Assembly: GCA_928212115.1 (NCBI GenBank) | Contig: CAKMRJ010005745.1 | Span: 78,065,871 to 78,129,870 of the forward strand | Source of the DNA: Lactuca virosa | Lineage: Eukaryota > Streptophyta > Magnoliopsida > Asterales > Asteraceae | Direction: 5' to 3' | DNA length: 64,000 bases | Shown here: piece after piece, positions 1 through 11,212 of the stretch | Numbering within the stretch: position 1 is the stretch's first letter | Layout: each line of letters begins with the position of its first letter | Position numbers and translations under genes: made by a program | Notes under the pieces: model-generated | Database searches by the model: none | Seen by the model: the letters and a program-made list of their open reading frames with translations, nothing else | Told to the model about the DNA's origin: nothing

Positions 1-194
1 AGCATTATAGGTTCAAGTCTTGTTTTGTTATTTGCTTATGAATTCTATGTTTTGTGAACACACACATTGTAAACACTTTCTTTCTAAATGAAATGGTTGT
101 TCATTACTTGCTTACCATATACATATCTCGTGATACTAAACATGATGTCCTCCACCCCTGAACGTTTCCGCCGTTCCGATTTTGGGGTGTGACA
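1..194 (+). repeat. 3' end of an LTR, D-like chromovirus family
   Basis: The last bases, GTGACA preceded by a TTTGGGG run, and the motif cctccacccc-tgaacgtttccgcc resemble the reverse complement of the outer end of element D's left LTR, which has cctccaccccc-ggacgtttccgcc. This is therefore the terminal part of a related but diverged LTR in plus orientation, cut by the window edge. No primer-binding site follows it, so it is a solo LTR or a 3' LTR rather than a functional 5' LTR. It is not the LTR of element A, whose end reads GGGACGTTTCA. Confidence 0.6.
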
Positions 195-672
195 ACTATT
201 AGGTGGATACATTAAGTCACATGCAATCAGGGTTGAATAATCTCAGAGTGTTGGATTTGATCCTATTGCGCAGCTCTTGTTTGAGTCCTAACCGTTGTAG
301 GGATGAGTCCCTTACTTGAAGGATTATCTGAGCCTAGTTGTATGAGATGGTATCCATGTGGTGGCTAATTGGCATTACAATGAGGCTTTCAGCAGCTGAG
401 GGCTGGTTTTTGGGAGAGTCATAGATTTCCCTAGGGTAAGCCTAGGATGAGAGTAGCAGAGATCAGTAGCAGTAGAAGTGACTTGGTGGAGTCAAGGCAG
501 TTCTTGAGGAAAGTACAGATAGATGTGGAAGGTAGTATGGGCCCGTACTACTGAAAGCAGAGGATCCGTACTTGAATCGAGGAAGGCTGAAATGAGACCA
601 GGAAACTTGTAGTAGTAGCGATCCCTCGAGATATATCAGTGTTTCTGACGTTTATCATGATGTGTTTTCAGA
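195..672 (+). other. Untranslated leader of element A
   Basis: No convincing reading frame. It lies directly upstream of the gag ATG and has the mixed composition of a gypsy 5' leader. No primer-binding site is visible at its left end, where a foreign LTR end abuts, so the junction with A's own 5' LTR is not in the window. Confidence 0.45.
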
Positions 673-1281
673 ATGGTGGTTTTACGCCCTAGGCCAGCAA
701 TCGGCAGTTCAGGAGCCGACGAGGGATCAGGATCAGGCTCGGGGGCCGAGCATTTGGATGAGCAGACTAGGGAGTTCCTCTCCTCAGAGGTTACTCGCAC
801 CATACTCGAGCAGACTCCTGTGATCTTCGGTTCGATCAAGGAGGGTATTTCGGAGCTGATGGATGAGAGGTTGAGCATATTCCGTGCTGAGGTGGCGGCT
901 ATAATGGCGTCGCGCACACTCACCTTCAAGGAGTTCCGGGCTTGTGGTGCTCCAGACTATCATGGGCGCGGGACCCCATAGCGAGTACTAGGTTTTTGGC
1001 AGACGTCGCCAACGCATTCCGCACCAGCAGATGTCCCGAGGGGGACAAGGTCAGACTAGCATCCTGTCTCCTGAAGGACAGGGCAAGAGATTGGTGGGAG
1101 GAGATCGGGCATGTCATCGGGGATGACGCAGCTCTTGATGCGATGACCTGGGCTGATTTGACTACCAGGTTCAGAGCCGAGTTTACACCGGTTATTGAGG
1201 TGCAGCAGTTACCTAGGGAGTTTCAGGATCTCACTCAGACTACAGAGACAGTGGCGGAGATTACCGCCAAGTTCAGGGAGA
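673..1281 (+). pseudogene. Element A gag, N-terminal half (frameshifted)
   Basis: Gag forms the particle shell that packages element RNA. The ATG opens a low-complexity acidic/serine-glycine N-terminus and then a capsid-type region. Recognisable blocks are FRACGAPDYHG and, one frame over, DPIASTRFLADVANAF, LLKDRARDWWEE and FRAEF, typical of the retrotransposon gag (capsid) domain. A one-base loss near 965-970 shifts the frame, so the protein ends early at a TAG. The 3' half of the gene continues after the C insertion at 20994. The relative at 26993 has the same blocks (RNWWEEVDHALG). Confidence 0.8.
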
Positions 1282-1286
1282 GGGCT
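1282..1286. repeat. Target-site duplication GGGCT, left copy (element C)
   Basis: GGGCT directly precedes the first base of C's left LTR. The identical five bases follow the last base of the right LTR. Five-base duplications are the normal integrase footprint for this class, so both ends of C are fixed to the base. Confidence 0.9.
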
Positions 1287-3564
1287 TGTGACATCCCCTA
1301 ATTTCTCGGCCAGAAAAGACCGATTTAATTTATGCTTTTTAAAATAAAATCAGAGAAATCTTTTCAAAAGATGTTGCGGAATTGGTCCCCAAACAACATA
1401 TGATAAAAGTTTATTAAAACCTTTCTTTAAGAAATATATAATTTCCTTTTATATCAAAAACCTCGGGATGTCATGTTCTGATACAGATCAAAAGCATAAA
1501 CAAGACATTATAAGCCTTACAACAGTTATTCATAACTACTGGCCTATAATCCATAAATCACTCATCATCATCATCCGACTATGCTCGGGGTCCACTACCT
1601 GTAATATAAAAAAAACTGAATGGGTCAGGCTTGGAAGCCTGGTGAGCATATAGGGTTTTCAACCCACAATAAATAAATTTATTGTACTTAAACATCAATC
1701 AATCAACCAAATTACCCCAACCCCATTATCTTATTTATTTCTTAAGGGTTTACCCTAAGAATCAACTATCACTCCTTCCTAAGGATTCATCCTAAGGAAT
1801 AGACACAAGGTCACACCATCACCAGGGTTTATACAATAGGGGCTAAACTCATAGCTCTTATTTATTGACAGTATTATTGACAGTATTCACCCCTGTCATA
1901 CATGTCAATGGGTTTTTAGAGTACTCCAAATGAACATATAGTTCATTACACCTACAGGTTGCAGGCCTGCTAGTGTTCCACAGACTGTCTAGAATAGTCC
2001 ATGGTTGTCATCCCTACTCTGCTGAATGACGAGGGTCACCGTTTGGGTAAGGACTTATCTCATATTTCACCACTCACCCTCAACTTATGATCTCCTTTCA
2101 CCACTCACCCTCAACTTATGATCTATATCACTGATCATTTTATTTATCCAACTCACCTTTCATCACACACCCATTATTTCATCTACCCATGTTTTACCCA
2201 ACATTTTTTGTAGATAAAAATACATATACAGTTTAAATTATTTAAAAACATGTATAAATCACACCTTCAACATCCAACTCAAATAAACAAACAATAAATA
2301 TTCACACAGCACATATTTTTTATAAAATACTTCATATCTATGTGTAAGGTGAAAGTAACTACACACTCACTTGATATAATGAAAATCGGGCAGCAATTCG
2401 TTTCCTAAAACGATCGTTTCTAATAAAACTGGGAGTTTTATTCAGAAACCGGGCTCTGCGAGGGTCGGGCTTTGAAACCGAAAATATAAATTTTCCGGGT
2501 CTTCGGGCACTTCGGGACGTGTTTCGGGCGTTGGAAATAATCCCGGGGCTTCGGGGGATGTCAAAATAGTAAGAAGCAGCGAAGGATACGTGTGAGGCGT
2601 CTTACGAGCCGTCTTAGACGTCGCCTAGGATGTCAAAAGGCGCGTCAGATGCTTACCAGACCGAAGCTCAGTCCAATCGGAAGGCGACAGGTGCGCGACA
2701 CGCGGCTACTGTTCATGCGAGGTGACGTGGCTCTTCCGGATAAGGCTTATCCATGCGAGATTCCTCGGAAAATGAGCCATAATCTTCTAAAATCCAGAAC
2801 TTTCGCATACGGGCTCCGTTTTCGACGTTCTTTATATGCACGCGTAGGTAAAATTACGCTCTACAACCTTTGTTTAGACTTCGTCGGCTAATTTTGACTT
2901 TAATTTTTATATTATTATTTTTAACAGACCGGGACAGGAAATCCGTTAAAAATTCATAACTTCTTCATCCGACGTCCGTTTTCGTCATACTTTTTACTAT
3001 TGTGCTACTATTTACGAGATCTTCAATTCTCGTTTAGGTTGTGTCGGCTAAAAATCACTCGACCTAAATTCGAGTTTTTAGCTGTCTACTGCTAAGCTGA
3101 AACTTCGAAAAATCATAACTTCCTCATACGAAGTCAGATTTGGGCGTTCTTTTTATCGAACTTCTCGGTTTAACGAACACTACGAGTTTCGTTTAGATCA
3201 CTAAGGCTAAAAAGTAGTTTATTGAAAACTCACTTTTTACGACATTCAGCACCGAGCCGGTTTATCGTGAAACTTTGACATGTCATAACTTCTTCGTTAT
3301 AACTCGGATTTCGGCATTCTTTATATATCCGTAATCCTTGTCACGCCCACTACAAGTTTCTTAATAGATATCGGCTTTATCTAAAATTTAATTTTTGACG
3401 CTCATTTTTATTCTTAATTAATTAACTCATACTAATTAAGCAGAAAACACATAAAACACATAATATTCACATAATTCCTTTTCATTTCTTCTAAATGAGT
3501 TACAAAGGTTAACCTAGACCATTATGTCAATATTAATGCCTAGCCTAGAAACACGGGCGTTACA
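1287..3564 (-). repeat. Element C 3' LTR (lacks the TATA region)
   Basis: Collinear with 18580-20988 and differing by scattered substitutions, with one large gap. About 130 bp found in the other LTR around 19870-20000, including the TATA box, are missing here at about 2573-2577. The paired TGACG site is also damaged (ATGTCA instead of ACGTCA near 2630). This copy is unlikely to work as a promoter. Confidence 0.9.
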
Positions 3565-3581
3565 ACTCTCTCCCCCTTAGG
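3565..3581 (-). promoter_or_regulatory. Element C polypurine tract
   Basis: On the minus strand the sequence next to the 3' LTR is CCTAAGGGGGAGAGAGT, a purine run in the position of the plus-strand DNA primer of LTR retrotransposons. The same tract (AAGGGGGAGAGAAT) precedes the LTRs of element G. Confidence 0.8.
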
Positions 3582-3599
3582 ATGATTCCGTCCCCGGAA

Positions 3600-4897
3600 T
3601 CACACAACGACAAACAACTACGGGTAGCGACTCACCATGTCACTCTCCGTTTCCCAGGTGGGATTTGGTCCATTTATATGTTTCCAACGCACAAGTACTA
3701 AATCGACTATCTTACGTTACAACTTCTTAGTCTTACGGTCAACGATTGCCTCAGGTTCTCCAATTAACCTCTTGCTCTCATCCAAACTTAATTCAGAAAT
3801 GGGAATTATGTCGGGCACACCTCCCGTGAACTTCCTCAAATAACACACATGAAATGTGTTATGAATAACCTCCACTTCTTCCTGTAATTCTAGCTTTTAA
3901 GCTTGATTCCCGATCCTCTGAAGAACTTTAAATGGTCCAATAAACTTTGGACTCAACTTTCCTCTTCTACCAAACCTTATAAGTCCCTTCCATGACGAGA
4001 CTTTAAGTAAAACCGAATCTCCAACTTCGAATGATATCGGTTGTCTTTTCTTGTCAGCATAGCTCTGTTGAGCAGCGAACATCCTTTTCCTAATCACTTT
4101 CAACTTTCCAGCAGTCTGATGGACTATTTCAAGTCCCATAAGCTGCTTTTCCCCAGCTTCCAGTCACCATGACGACATTCAACAATTTTCCCCATACAAA
4201 GCGTGATAAGGTGCCATCTTGAGGCTTGAGTGGAAACTATTACCCTAGAAAAAATTCTACTAAAGGTAATTGTTCATCCCAGTTACCTTGGAATTCTAGG
4301 GTACATGTTCTCAGCATATCCTCGAATGTTTGAATCGTTCGTTTGCTTTGACCATCAGTTTGCGGATGGTAAGATGTATTCAAACACAACTTGGTACCCA
4401 ATTCCTCTTGTAGACTCCTCCAAAACCTTGAGGTAAAACGGCTGTCACGATCGGAACACCGTGTAGCCTCACAATTTCCTTCACGTAAGAATTTGCAAGT
4501 TTATCCATAGACCATTTCTCGTTGGCTGCTATGAAATGCACACCCTTATTGAAGCGATCAACGACCACCTAAATCATGTCGTGACCGTTCCTTGTTCTGG
4601 GCAGTTCAGTCACAAAATCCATAGTGCTGTCTTCATATTTGCCCATGGGTATAGGCAAAGGTTCTAAACTCCCATACGGTTTCTGATGTTGTGCCTTAAC
4701 CCTAGCACAAGTTACACACTCGTCCACATACTTTGCAATATCGAGCTTCATCGTCGGCCACCAGTAATAGGGTTTTAGATCCCTATACATTTTCGTACTG
4801 CCGGGATGAATCGAGTACATGGTTTTGTGAGCTTCTTCCATCAGAAGATCTCTTACTCCTCCCGCCTTAGGTACCCAAATCCTATCTTTGAATACCT
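3600..4897 (-). pseudogene. Element C integrase and chromodomain tail (decayed)
   Basis: Minus-strand reading gives the integrase zinc-binding block (HKTMYSIHPGS...YYWWPTMK...CVTCARVKAQHQ), the start of the catalytic core (STMDFVTELP), and a C-terminal segment (FEVGDSVLLKVSSWKGLIRFG, FIGPFKVLQRIGNQA). A tail like the chromodomain region of element G follows. The catalytic core is frameshifted after RLHGVP and contains stops. The 5' part of this gene lies on the other side of element D, so D interrupts pol between RNase H and integrase. Confidence 0.8.
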
Positions 4898-4902
4898 TCA
4901 GT
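4898..4902. repeat. Target-site duplication TCAGT, left copy (element D)
   Basis: TCAGT precedes D's first base and recurs after its last base. Comparison with intact element G (ACAGTCAAGGACTAAAGG) shows the host sequence in C was uninterrupted here before D arrived. Confidence 0.9.
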
Positions 4903-6798
4903 TGTCATACCCCCAAACCAAGGATGGCGGAAACGTCCGGGGGTGGAGGACTTCATGTATAGTATCATAACAACAATTTGAATAGTGATCAAAGTAAACA
5001 TAACCAACATAAATATAATTGAAAAAAAAGTTACATCATTGTATGAATTACATGTTTACAAATCAATTACATTATGTTGACAAAATATGAAATGTTTGAC
5101 GCCTTAACGTCCCATCCTCAAAAGCACTTGTTTACCTGTTTAGTGATTTCCTGAGAATACAAGAAGTTTTGAAAAGAGTGTCAACAATTAAGTTGGTGAG
5201 TTCATAAGCTTTTGTATGCAGTTATGAAAACCTTTTCTTGTAAAAGTAGTGTTCGTTCCAGAAAATCCAATATTTTCCTTAATGTGTAAATGTAGTCTTA
5301 AAACCCAAGGACCGAAATGTACAAGTAATTTGTCATACTTGTAGTAAAACAATGCAAGTTTAAATCGACATAAACCCATTTGATTTTAATGAAATCCCCG
5401 TAAATTCTTTGTTTGTTAATACCACATGTGAGTTATTATAACCATGCTATGACTTAGTTGGCCTGAAACGACGTTCTTCAGGCGTCGGAAATGTTATGAC
5501 ATTTGTCACCCCAGACATGCCGGTCTAGCTGTTGCATGTAGCTAAGGCGTGGGTTTGTCAGATCCAATATAGATCTATACACAAGTATCACGCTCTCCCT
5601 CCAGGAGACTCTGGTTATAATACAGGACTTATTTGTAAAGTGAAGCGAATGTCTCACAGAAGTCATTAACGAATTTACGTGTAGTGTAATGAAAACTCCT
5701 TTTGTATAAATGTACCCTTTAGTAATGAGTTCGTTATGTAAATGTATCATAAACTATACCTATTATAGTTTATCACAACAAGGGTAGTAGTAGTGTTCAT
5801 AAACTATATTTGTCATAGTTTACCAAATGTTTGTGTATAATGGATGTAAACTTTGTTTATAAAAATTAATTAATTACCATACTTGTGAAGGTAAAAATCC
5901 ATTTGTTTTCTGATGTATGTCATCACACCAAGATGAAATGACATATAATGTAATAATATAAAATTACACAATGATACACACCTTGCTCAACAAGTTACAA
6001 GGTGTGAATGAAATTGATGGTATTTTTCTAGTGATAACATTTCTGTTCCTGTTCTTAGAAAATTTATAGAAAAATCATCAAATGTCTAAATCAAAAACCG
6101 CAAATTCTGAGAGTTTAGAAAATATGTCTAGTTTGTTCATAAATTTTCTCATGATTTTTAGTGATCTTCAACTTGTGTGAAAAAGTCCATAATCACAGAC
6201 TGGTCTGGATTTGTTCTTGAAATGATAGGCAGTTTTGTAAAAATCACCATAAATTGTAGAAAAATTGTATGGAGATGTGAAAGTAGTCATTTTAAAGGTA
6301 TGAACCTGACCTATTTTCACCTGATACAGTTTTGAAAAATAAAATGTTTAAGTTGACCAAAACAGTCCGTGAATGGAGTTAAACTTTTCTGATGAAGACT
6401 GTTAAATGAGCTTAGTTGTGTTTTTGGTGTTTTAACTTGTATTCCCCCCTTAAAACTTAAGAAAAACATGAAAAGATAGGGGTATGAACTCACTTTATGT
6501 GTTCTTAGAGGGTGGATGTTGAAGAAGAGAAGTGTTCAACTCAAGAACACTTAAAAGATGCCTTGATGAATCGAGAACCTAACATGAAGGTGACGTTGTT
6601 TGTGTAAGATTCCTATGATTTTGAGTAGAAGGATGTGTACTAATCATAAGAGGAATGAATTATACTTACCAAGAGTGGACGAAAGCTTGATTATCAGCCT
6701 TTGGAAGTCTTGAAATTGAGAGAGAATGGTGAGAGAATTTGGAGTGTGATCCTTGGAGGAAAATGAGAGAATGAAAGAAGTATGAAGAGAGGGGATAG

Positions 6799-6806
6799 AT
6801 TTTATA
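6799..6806 (-). promoter_or_regulatory. TATA box in D 3' LTR
   Basis: Minus strand TATAAAAT lies in an otherwise mixed context, just upstream (in transcription sense) of a C/T-rich stretch where transcription would start. The same box occurs in the 5' LTR at 15117-15124. Assignment is by sequence and position only. Confidence 0.5.
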
Positions 6807-6823
6807 CTTAGACAAGGAGTGGG

Positions 6824-6911
6824 GCTGGTCATGTAGTGGATATGAGCTGGTCATGTAGTGGGTAAGAGCTGGTCATGTAGTGGAAAAGAGTTGGTCATGT
6901 AGTGGGTGTGA
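6824..6911. repeat. 22-bp tandem repeat, four copies, in D 3' LTR
   Basis: Four consecutive units of the form G(C/T)TGGTCATGTAGTGG plus six variable bases. They lie next to the TATA box and are conserved in number in both D LTRs, so the array existed before the insertion. Confidence 0.85.
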
Positions 6912-7135
6912 GTGGTGGAATGTGTCATAAAGTAATGTAAAGTCATCTTTCCACCTCAAGCACTTCACCCACTAATTATTGGTATGATTGGCCCTAAAAA
7001 CGTGGGGATTAATGAAATATGGGTTTTTAATTGTTAAAATAAAGTTTTTGGTGAAAATCCCGCGTTAAAATGATGAAAAACGGGCCTAAAAACGAAGTCG
7101 TAGTCGAAAACTGGGAAGAAGGGGGCTGTCTGCGA

Positions 7136-7270
7136 GACCTCTCGCATGGGGGCCGAAGGTGCGAGGTTTCAGACCTGAGGCTTCGGTCCGAGGCTTCGGT
7201 CCTGAGGCTTCGGTCCGAGGTTTCGGTCCTGATCCCTTCGGATGCGAGGCTTCGGTCCTGAAGCTTCGGT
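7136..7270. repeat. GC-rich cttcggtcc repeat cluster in D 3' LTR
   Basis: The unit gaggcttcggtcc(t) is repeated about six times here, but the matching place in the other LTR (about 15475-15550) has a smaller array, about 42 bp shorter. The two LTRs were identical at insertion, so copy number changed afterwards, probably by replication slippage. Confidence 0.75.
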
Positions 7271-7742
7271 TTTGGGTCCTGAAGGCTATTTTACCCGTTT
7301 TACCCCGTTTCAAGTGGTTTTTGACCCGGTTAAGGGTCGGGATGGCCCGAATGATTACAAAAAGTTAAAGGAACTTTTGAGAGAGATTTTAATAGAGAGA
7401 GATTGAGTGAAAGAGATTGAGAGAGGTTTCGTTTGTGATCTTTTTGAGTGTCCGGCTTCGCAACGCAAGGTCCATAAACCCCGTTAAGCCATGATTTAGT
7501 GTCCTACACACTTCCGATGATTGTGCAATAGTGTTTTATCGCTTTGGTTCGTTGTTTAGCACTATTAAGGCTAAGGAAAGTCAAACACACGAATTTTCCA
7601 AATGATATTTTCTCATTAAAATAGCGAATTGTATAGTGATTACATAACGTAAACCCTAACATACAAGGGTTAATGGAGTTGACCGGTTTGACTTGTTGAC
7701 TTTGTTTGACTTTGACTTGACCGAAATTTGACGGTTGTCACA

Positions 7743-7757
7743 TCATCCCCCCGTTAG
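7743..7757 (-). promoter_or_regulatory. Element D polypurine tract
   Basis: Minus strand CTAACGGGGGGATGA abuts the LTR start TGTGACAACC. A G-rich purine run in this position is the expected plus-strand primer. Confidence 0.7.
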
Positions 7758-7797
7758 AAGGAATTTCGTCCCGAAATTTGTATTTTTGACTGGGACT

Positions 7798-8287
7798 TCA
7801 AGAGTTCGGGAAGAGATGTGGATACTTTTGTTTCATTTGATCCTCGCATTCCCAGGTGAATTCGGGTCCTCGTTTAGCATTCCAGCGGACCTTCACTATG
7901 GGGATACGACTTTGCTTTGTTCGTTTGATCTCTCGATCCATGATTTCTACCGGTTCTTCCACGAAGTGGAGACTCTCGTTGATTTCAATTTTGTCGAGAG
8001 GTATCACGAGGGTCTCGTCGGATAGACATTTCTTTAAGTTCGATACGTGGAAGGTAGGATGTACGTTATTCAGTTCCTGTGGCAATTGTAGTTTATATGC
8101 TACCGGGCCAATCCTGGCAAGGATTTCGAATGGTCCGATGTATCTAGGGTTTAGTTTTCCTCGTTTGCCGAAACGTATTAAACCTTTCCAAGGTGAGACC
8201 TTTAATAGTACACGATCCCCAACCTAGAATTCTAAAGGCTTTCGTCTGTTTATCCGCGTAACTTTTTTGTCTGTCCCTAGAAGCTTT
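7798..8287 (-). pseudogene. Element D integrase C-terminus and chromodomain-like tail
   Basis: The minus-strand frame contains NNVHPTFHVSNLKKCL, then EEPVEIMDREIKR and VKVRWNAKRGPEFTWE, ending KYPHLFPNS. This order of an HPTFHVS block followed by a chromodomain-like VRW...TWE segment marks chromoviruses, where the domain is thought to steer integrase to particular chromatin. A frameshift separates it from the integrase core: from 8085 to 8287 the expected QKSYADK...GDSVLLKV region is only readable in shifted frames. Confidence 0.8.
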
Positions 8288-9280
8288 TCACCCTTCACGG
8301 ATTTGAACTATCTTCTCTGTAGTTTCCTTTATTATCTCCGGGCTAGTGGGGGTGCTATTAGGGACTTGTCCCTTAGCTAGTTGCGTGTCACCCACTTCAG
8401 CCCAGCACAGAGGTGACCTGCACTTGCGGCCATAGAGGGCTTCAAATGGTGCAACCTTGATGCTAGTGTGATAACTGTTATTGTATGAGAATTCAACAAG
8501 TGGTAAATGGATATCCCAAGATTTACCAAAGTCTATCACACACGCTCTAAGCATGTCTTCTAGCGTCTGAATGGTCCTCTCACTTTGCCCGTCGGTTTGT
8601 GGGTGATAGGCTGTACTCATGTCCAGCCTAGTTCCCAAGGACTTCTGAAGTGATTGCCAGAATCGCGAGGTAAATCGACTATCCCTGTCTGAGATAATGG
8701 ATTTTGGCACGCCGTGCAGTCGTACAATCTCTTTGATGTACGTCCTAGTCAGTTTCTCCATCTTGTCGGTTTCTTTTATCGGTAGGAAGTGCGCTGATTT
8801 GGTCAATCTGTCTACGATTGCCCATATGATATTAAGCCCGCCCGTGGTCTTAGGTAGCTTGGTTATGAAGTCCATGGTTATCTGTTCCCACTTCCACTTA
8901 GGTATATCAGGCTGTTGTAGAAGTCCTGAAGGTTTCTGATATTCTACCTTGACCTTGGCGCAAGTCAAACACTTGCCTAAATAGGTAGAAATTTCGGCTT
9001 TCATGTTTGGCCACCAGTACGACTTTTTGAGATCCAAATACATCTTATCTGAACCTGGGTGGATGGAGTATCGATTCTTGTGTGCTTCGTTCATGATGAC
9101 GTCTCGGAAACCACCGAACTTCGGTGTCCTGATTCGGTTCATGAGGTAATGAACTCCGTCGTCTTTGACTTCTAGGTTTTTATCCATTCCTCTTAATGCC
9201 TCACCTGTCACATTTTCAGGTTTCGAGGCCTCCAGTTGAGTCTCTTTGATTTGTGTGGACAGGTGTGAATGGATTGTCAT
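8288..9280 (-). pseudogene. Element D integrase
   Basis: Integrase inserts the DNA copy into the chromosome. The zinc-binding module has the two H and two C (HKNRYSIHPG...KCLTCAKVK). The catalytic triad is visible as D in ITMDFITKLP, D in SIISDRDSRFTS and E in PQTDGQSERTIQ. About 330 residues are open. It is cut off from RNase H by a stop (TGA/TAG region near 9390) and from its own tail by a frameshift. In an intact element it would be part of one Gag-Pol chain. Confidence 0.85.
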
Positions 9281-9955
9281 CGTTAATGACTTTACTCGGC
9301 GCCCCGAGTATTCCTTTCGACTTAAGGCATCTGCTACTATGTTTGCCTTACCTGGGTGGTAACGAATCTCACACTCGTAATCGTTCTGTAGTTCTACTCA
9401 TCGTCTTTGCCTCATGTTGAGCTCCTTTTGATTGAGAATGTGCTGAAGGCTTTTGTGATCGGTAAAGACAATACACTTTGTTCCGTAAAGGTAGTGCCTC
9501 CAGATATTTAGGGCGAATACTACTGCTCCCAATTCGAGGTCATGTGTGGTGTAGTTGACTTCGTGCGTTTTCAATTGCCTCGATGCGTAGGCAATGACCT
9601 TTCCTCGCTGCATTAATACACACCCAAGTCCCTGGTTTGATGCGTCGCAGTAGACTACAAAGTCTTCGGTTCCTTCTGCAGAGACAGGATTGGTGCGCTG
9701 CATAGGGCTTGTTTTAACGTTTGGAAGGCAGCTTCTTGTTTATCTTCCCATTTAAACATCACACCTTTTTGAGTTAAGGTGGTGAGCGGTTTAGCGATCT
9801 TTAAGAAGTTTTGGATGAATCTTCGGTAGTATCCAGCAAGCCCCAAGAATTGTCGGATTTCCGTTGGTGTTGTAGGTGCTGACCAGTCTTGATTGCCTTA
9901 ATTTTGGAGGGGTCCACATGTATCCCTCTCGCACTGATCACATGACCCAAGAAAT
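9281..9955 (-). pseudogene. Element D RT thumb and RNase H (frameshifted)
   Basis: Two overlapping frames carry GLAGYYRRFIQNFLKIAKPL (end of RT/connection) and the RNase H segment FVVYCDASNQGLGCVLMQ, YASRQLKTHEVNYTTHDLEL, FTDHKSLQHI, ending at NMRQRR followed by a stop. RNase H removes the RNA strand during reverse transcription. Its acidic residues (D in YCDAS, E in DLEL, D in FTDH) are kept. At least two frameshifts and one stop break the chain. Confidence 0.8.
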
Positions 9956-11194
9956 CTACTTCTCGGATCCAGAATTCGCACTTAGAGAATTTAGCATAAG
10001 CTTCTCAGCTCTCAACGTCTCTAGCACTTGTCGCAGGTGTTGGCGATGCTTTTCCTTACTTCGTGAGTAGACCAAAATGTCGTCGATGAACACGATCACG
10101 AACTTGTCTAAGTAGTGTCGACACACTCGATTCATCAGGTCCATGAATACCACAGGTGCGTTTGTTAATCCGAAGGGCATCACTACAAACTCGTAGTGCC
10201 CGTAGTGAGTTCTGAAAGCTGTCTTGGGGATATCTTCTTCTTGAACTCGTAGTTGATGGTAACCCGACCTTAGATCGATTTTTGAAAAGTAACTTGCTCC
10301 TTGAAGTTGGTCGAAGAGGTCGTCGATTAGGGGTAGAGGGTATCGGTTTTTGATGGTAAGCTTATTTAACTCGCGGTAGTCAATGCACATGCGAAAAGAT
10401 CCGTCCTTCTTCTTTACAAACAGGACCGGTGCTCCCCAAGGTGAAAAGCTCGGCCTGATGAACCCTTTGCTTAGCAGTTCGTTCAATTGACTGGACAGTT
10501 CTTGTATTTCTGCCGGTGCTAGGCGGTATGGAGCTTTGGCTACTGGGGTAGCTCCGGGGACCAAGTCAATTCGGAATTCGACTTGCCGTGCGAGGGGTAC
10601 ACCTGGAAGGTCTTCCGGGAATACGTCGGGAAAGTTGCACACTTCTGGAATGTCTTTGATATCCTTCATCTCTTGTTTCTTATCTACTATGTGGGCTAAA
10701 AAGGCATGGTATTCCTTTCGGAGATACTTTTGAGCCTTGACGCAAGAGATGATTTGTAACTTTGTACTGGGTTTATCACCGTAGACGAGAAGGGTTTTGC
10801 CACTTGGCAGATTGAGGCGAATGACCCTTTCGTAACATAGAATGTCGGCACAATGAGGACTTAACCAATCCATACCGATGATTATGTCGAAACTTTTTAT
10901 TGTTACCGGCATTAGATCGATTGTAAATGAATGATTATCTAGAGTGAGGGTACACCCTGAGTATATATCGCTAGTGCGCTCTACTTTTCCGTTTGCCATT
11001 TCTACGATGTATGTGTCTTTTAGTAATTGGGGATCTTGTCTAAGTAAGTGTTTGAATTGATGGCTCACAAAACTCCTCTCCGCTCCACTATCGAAGAGTA
11101 TGCATGCATATGAGTTATTGAGAAGGAACGTACCAGTAACCACCGTGGGGTCCTTGATTGCTTCCCCATGTCCTATAGCCTGGACTCTCCCCAC
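9956..11194 (-). pseudogene. Element D protease and reverse transcriptase
   Basis: An open frame of 412 codons. The protease carries the aspartic site ILFDSGAERSFV near residue 35 and the flap region IIIGMDWLSP. RT follows: FPEDLPGVP, FRIDLVPGATPVAKAPYRL, SPWGAPVLFVKKKDGSFRMCIDYRELN, YFSKIDLRSGYHQ and the catalytic FIDDILVYS. Both catalytic centres look intact. The frame is lost after RAEKL, where YAKFSKCEF should follow. The segment VVTGTFLLNN spans without interruption the place where A and B have an intron. Confidence 0.88.
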
Positions 11195-11212
11195 ACCACC
11201 AACATTAGGGGT

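Larger units (their letters stand above)
4903..7742 (-). repeat. Element D 3' LTR (full length, 2840 bp)
   Basis: Complete LTR: it ends at the TCAGT duplication on one side and at the purine tract on the other. It includes about 248 bp (4903-5150) that are absent from the right-hand copy. It holds a 22-bp tandem repeat and a GC-rich cttcggtc repeat cluster. Confidence 0.88.

Noticed and set aside
1..194. A's own 5' LTR end
   Set aside because: It ends GTGACA, whereas A's 3' LTR ends GACGTTTCA, and no primer site follows.
1468..1653. 61-codon frame repeated at 18760-18945
   Set aside because: It lies antisense in both LTRs of C, so it is duplicated by the LTR, not by selection on a protein.
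3637..3843. Plus-strand frames opposite integrase tails (also 57496-57702 and 63614-63820, minus strand)
   Set aside because: They recur because the sense strand codes for the conserved tail. They are antisense shadows, not separate genes.
5188..5750. Small minus-strand frames duplicated at 13505-14067
   Set aside because: Both lie inside the two copies of D's LTR and have no recognisable domain.
7070..7368. Arg/Ser-rich frames over the cttcggtcc repeats in D's LTR
   Set aside because: Repeat translation inside an LTR, with no start context and no conservation in the other LTR.
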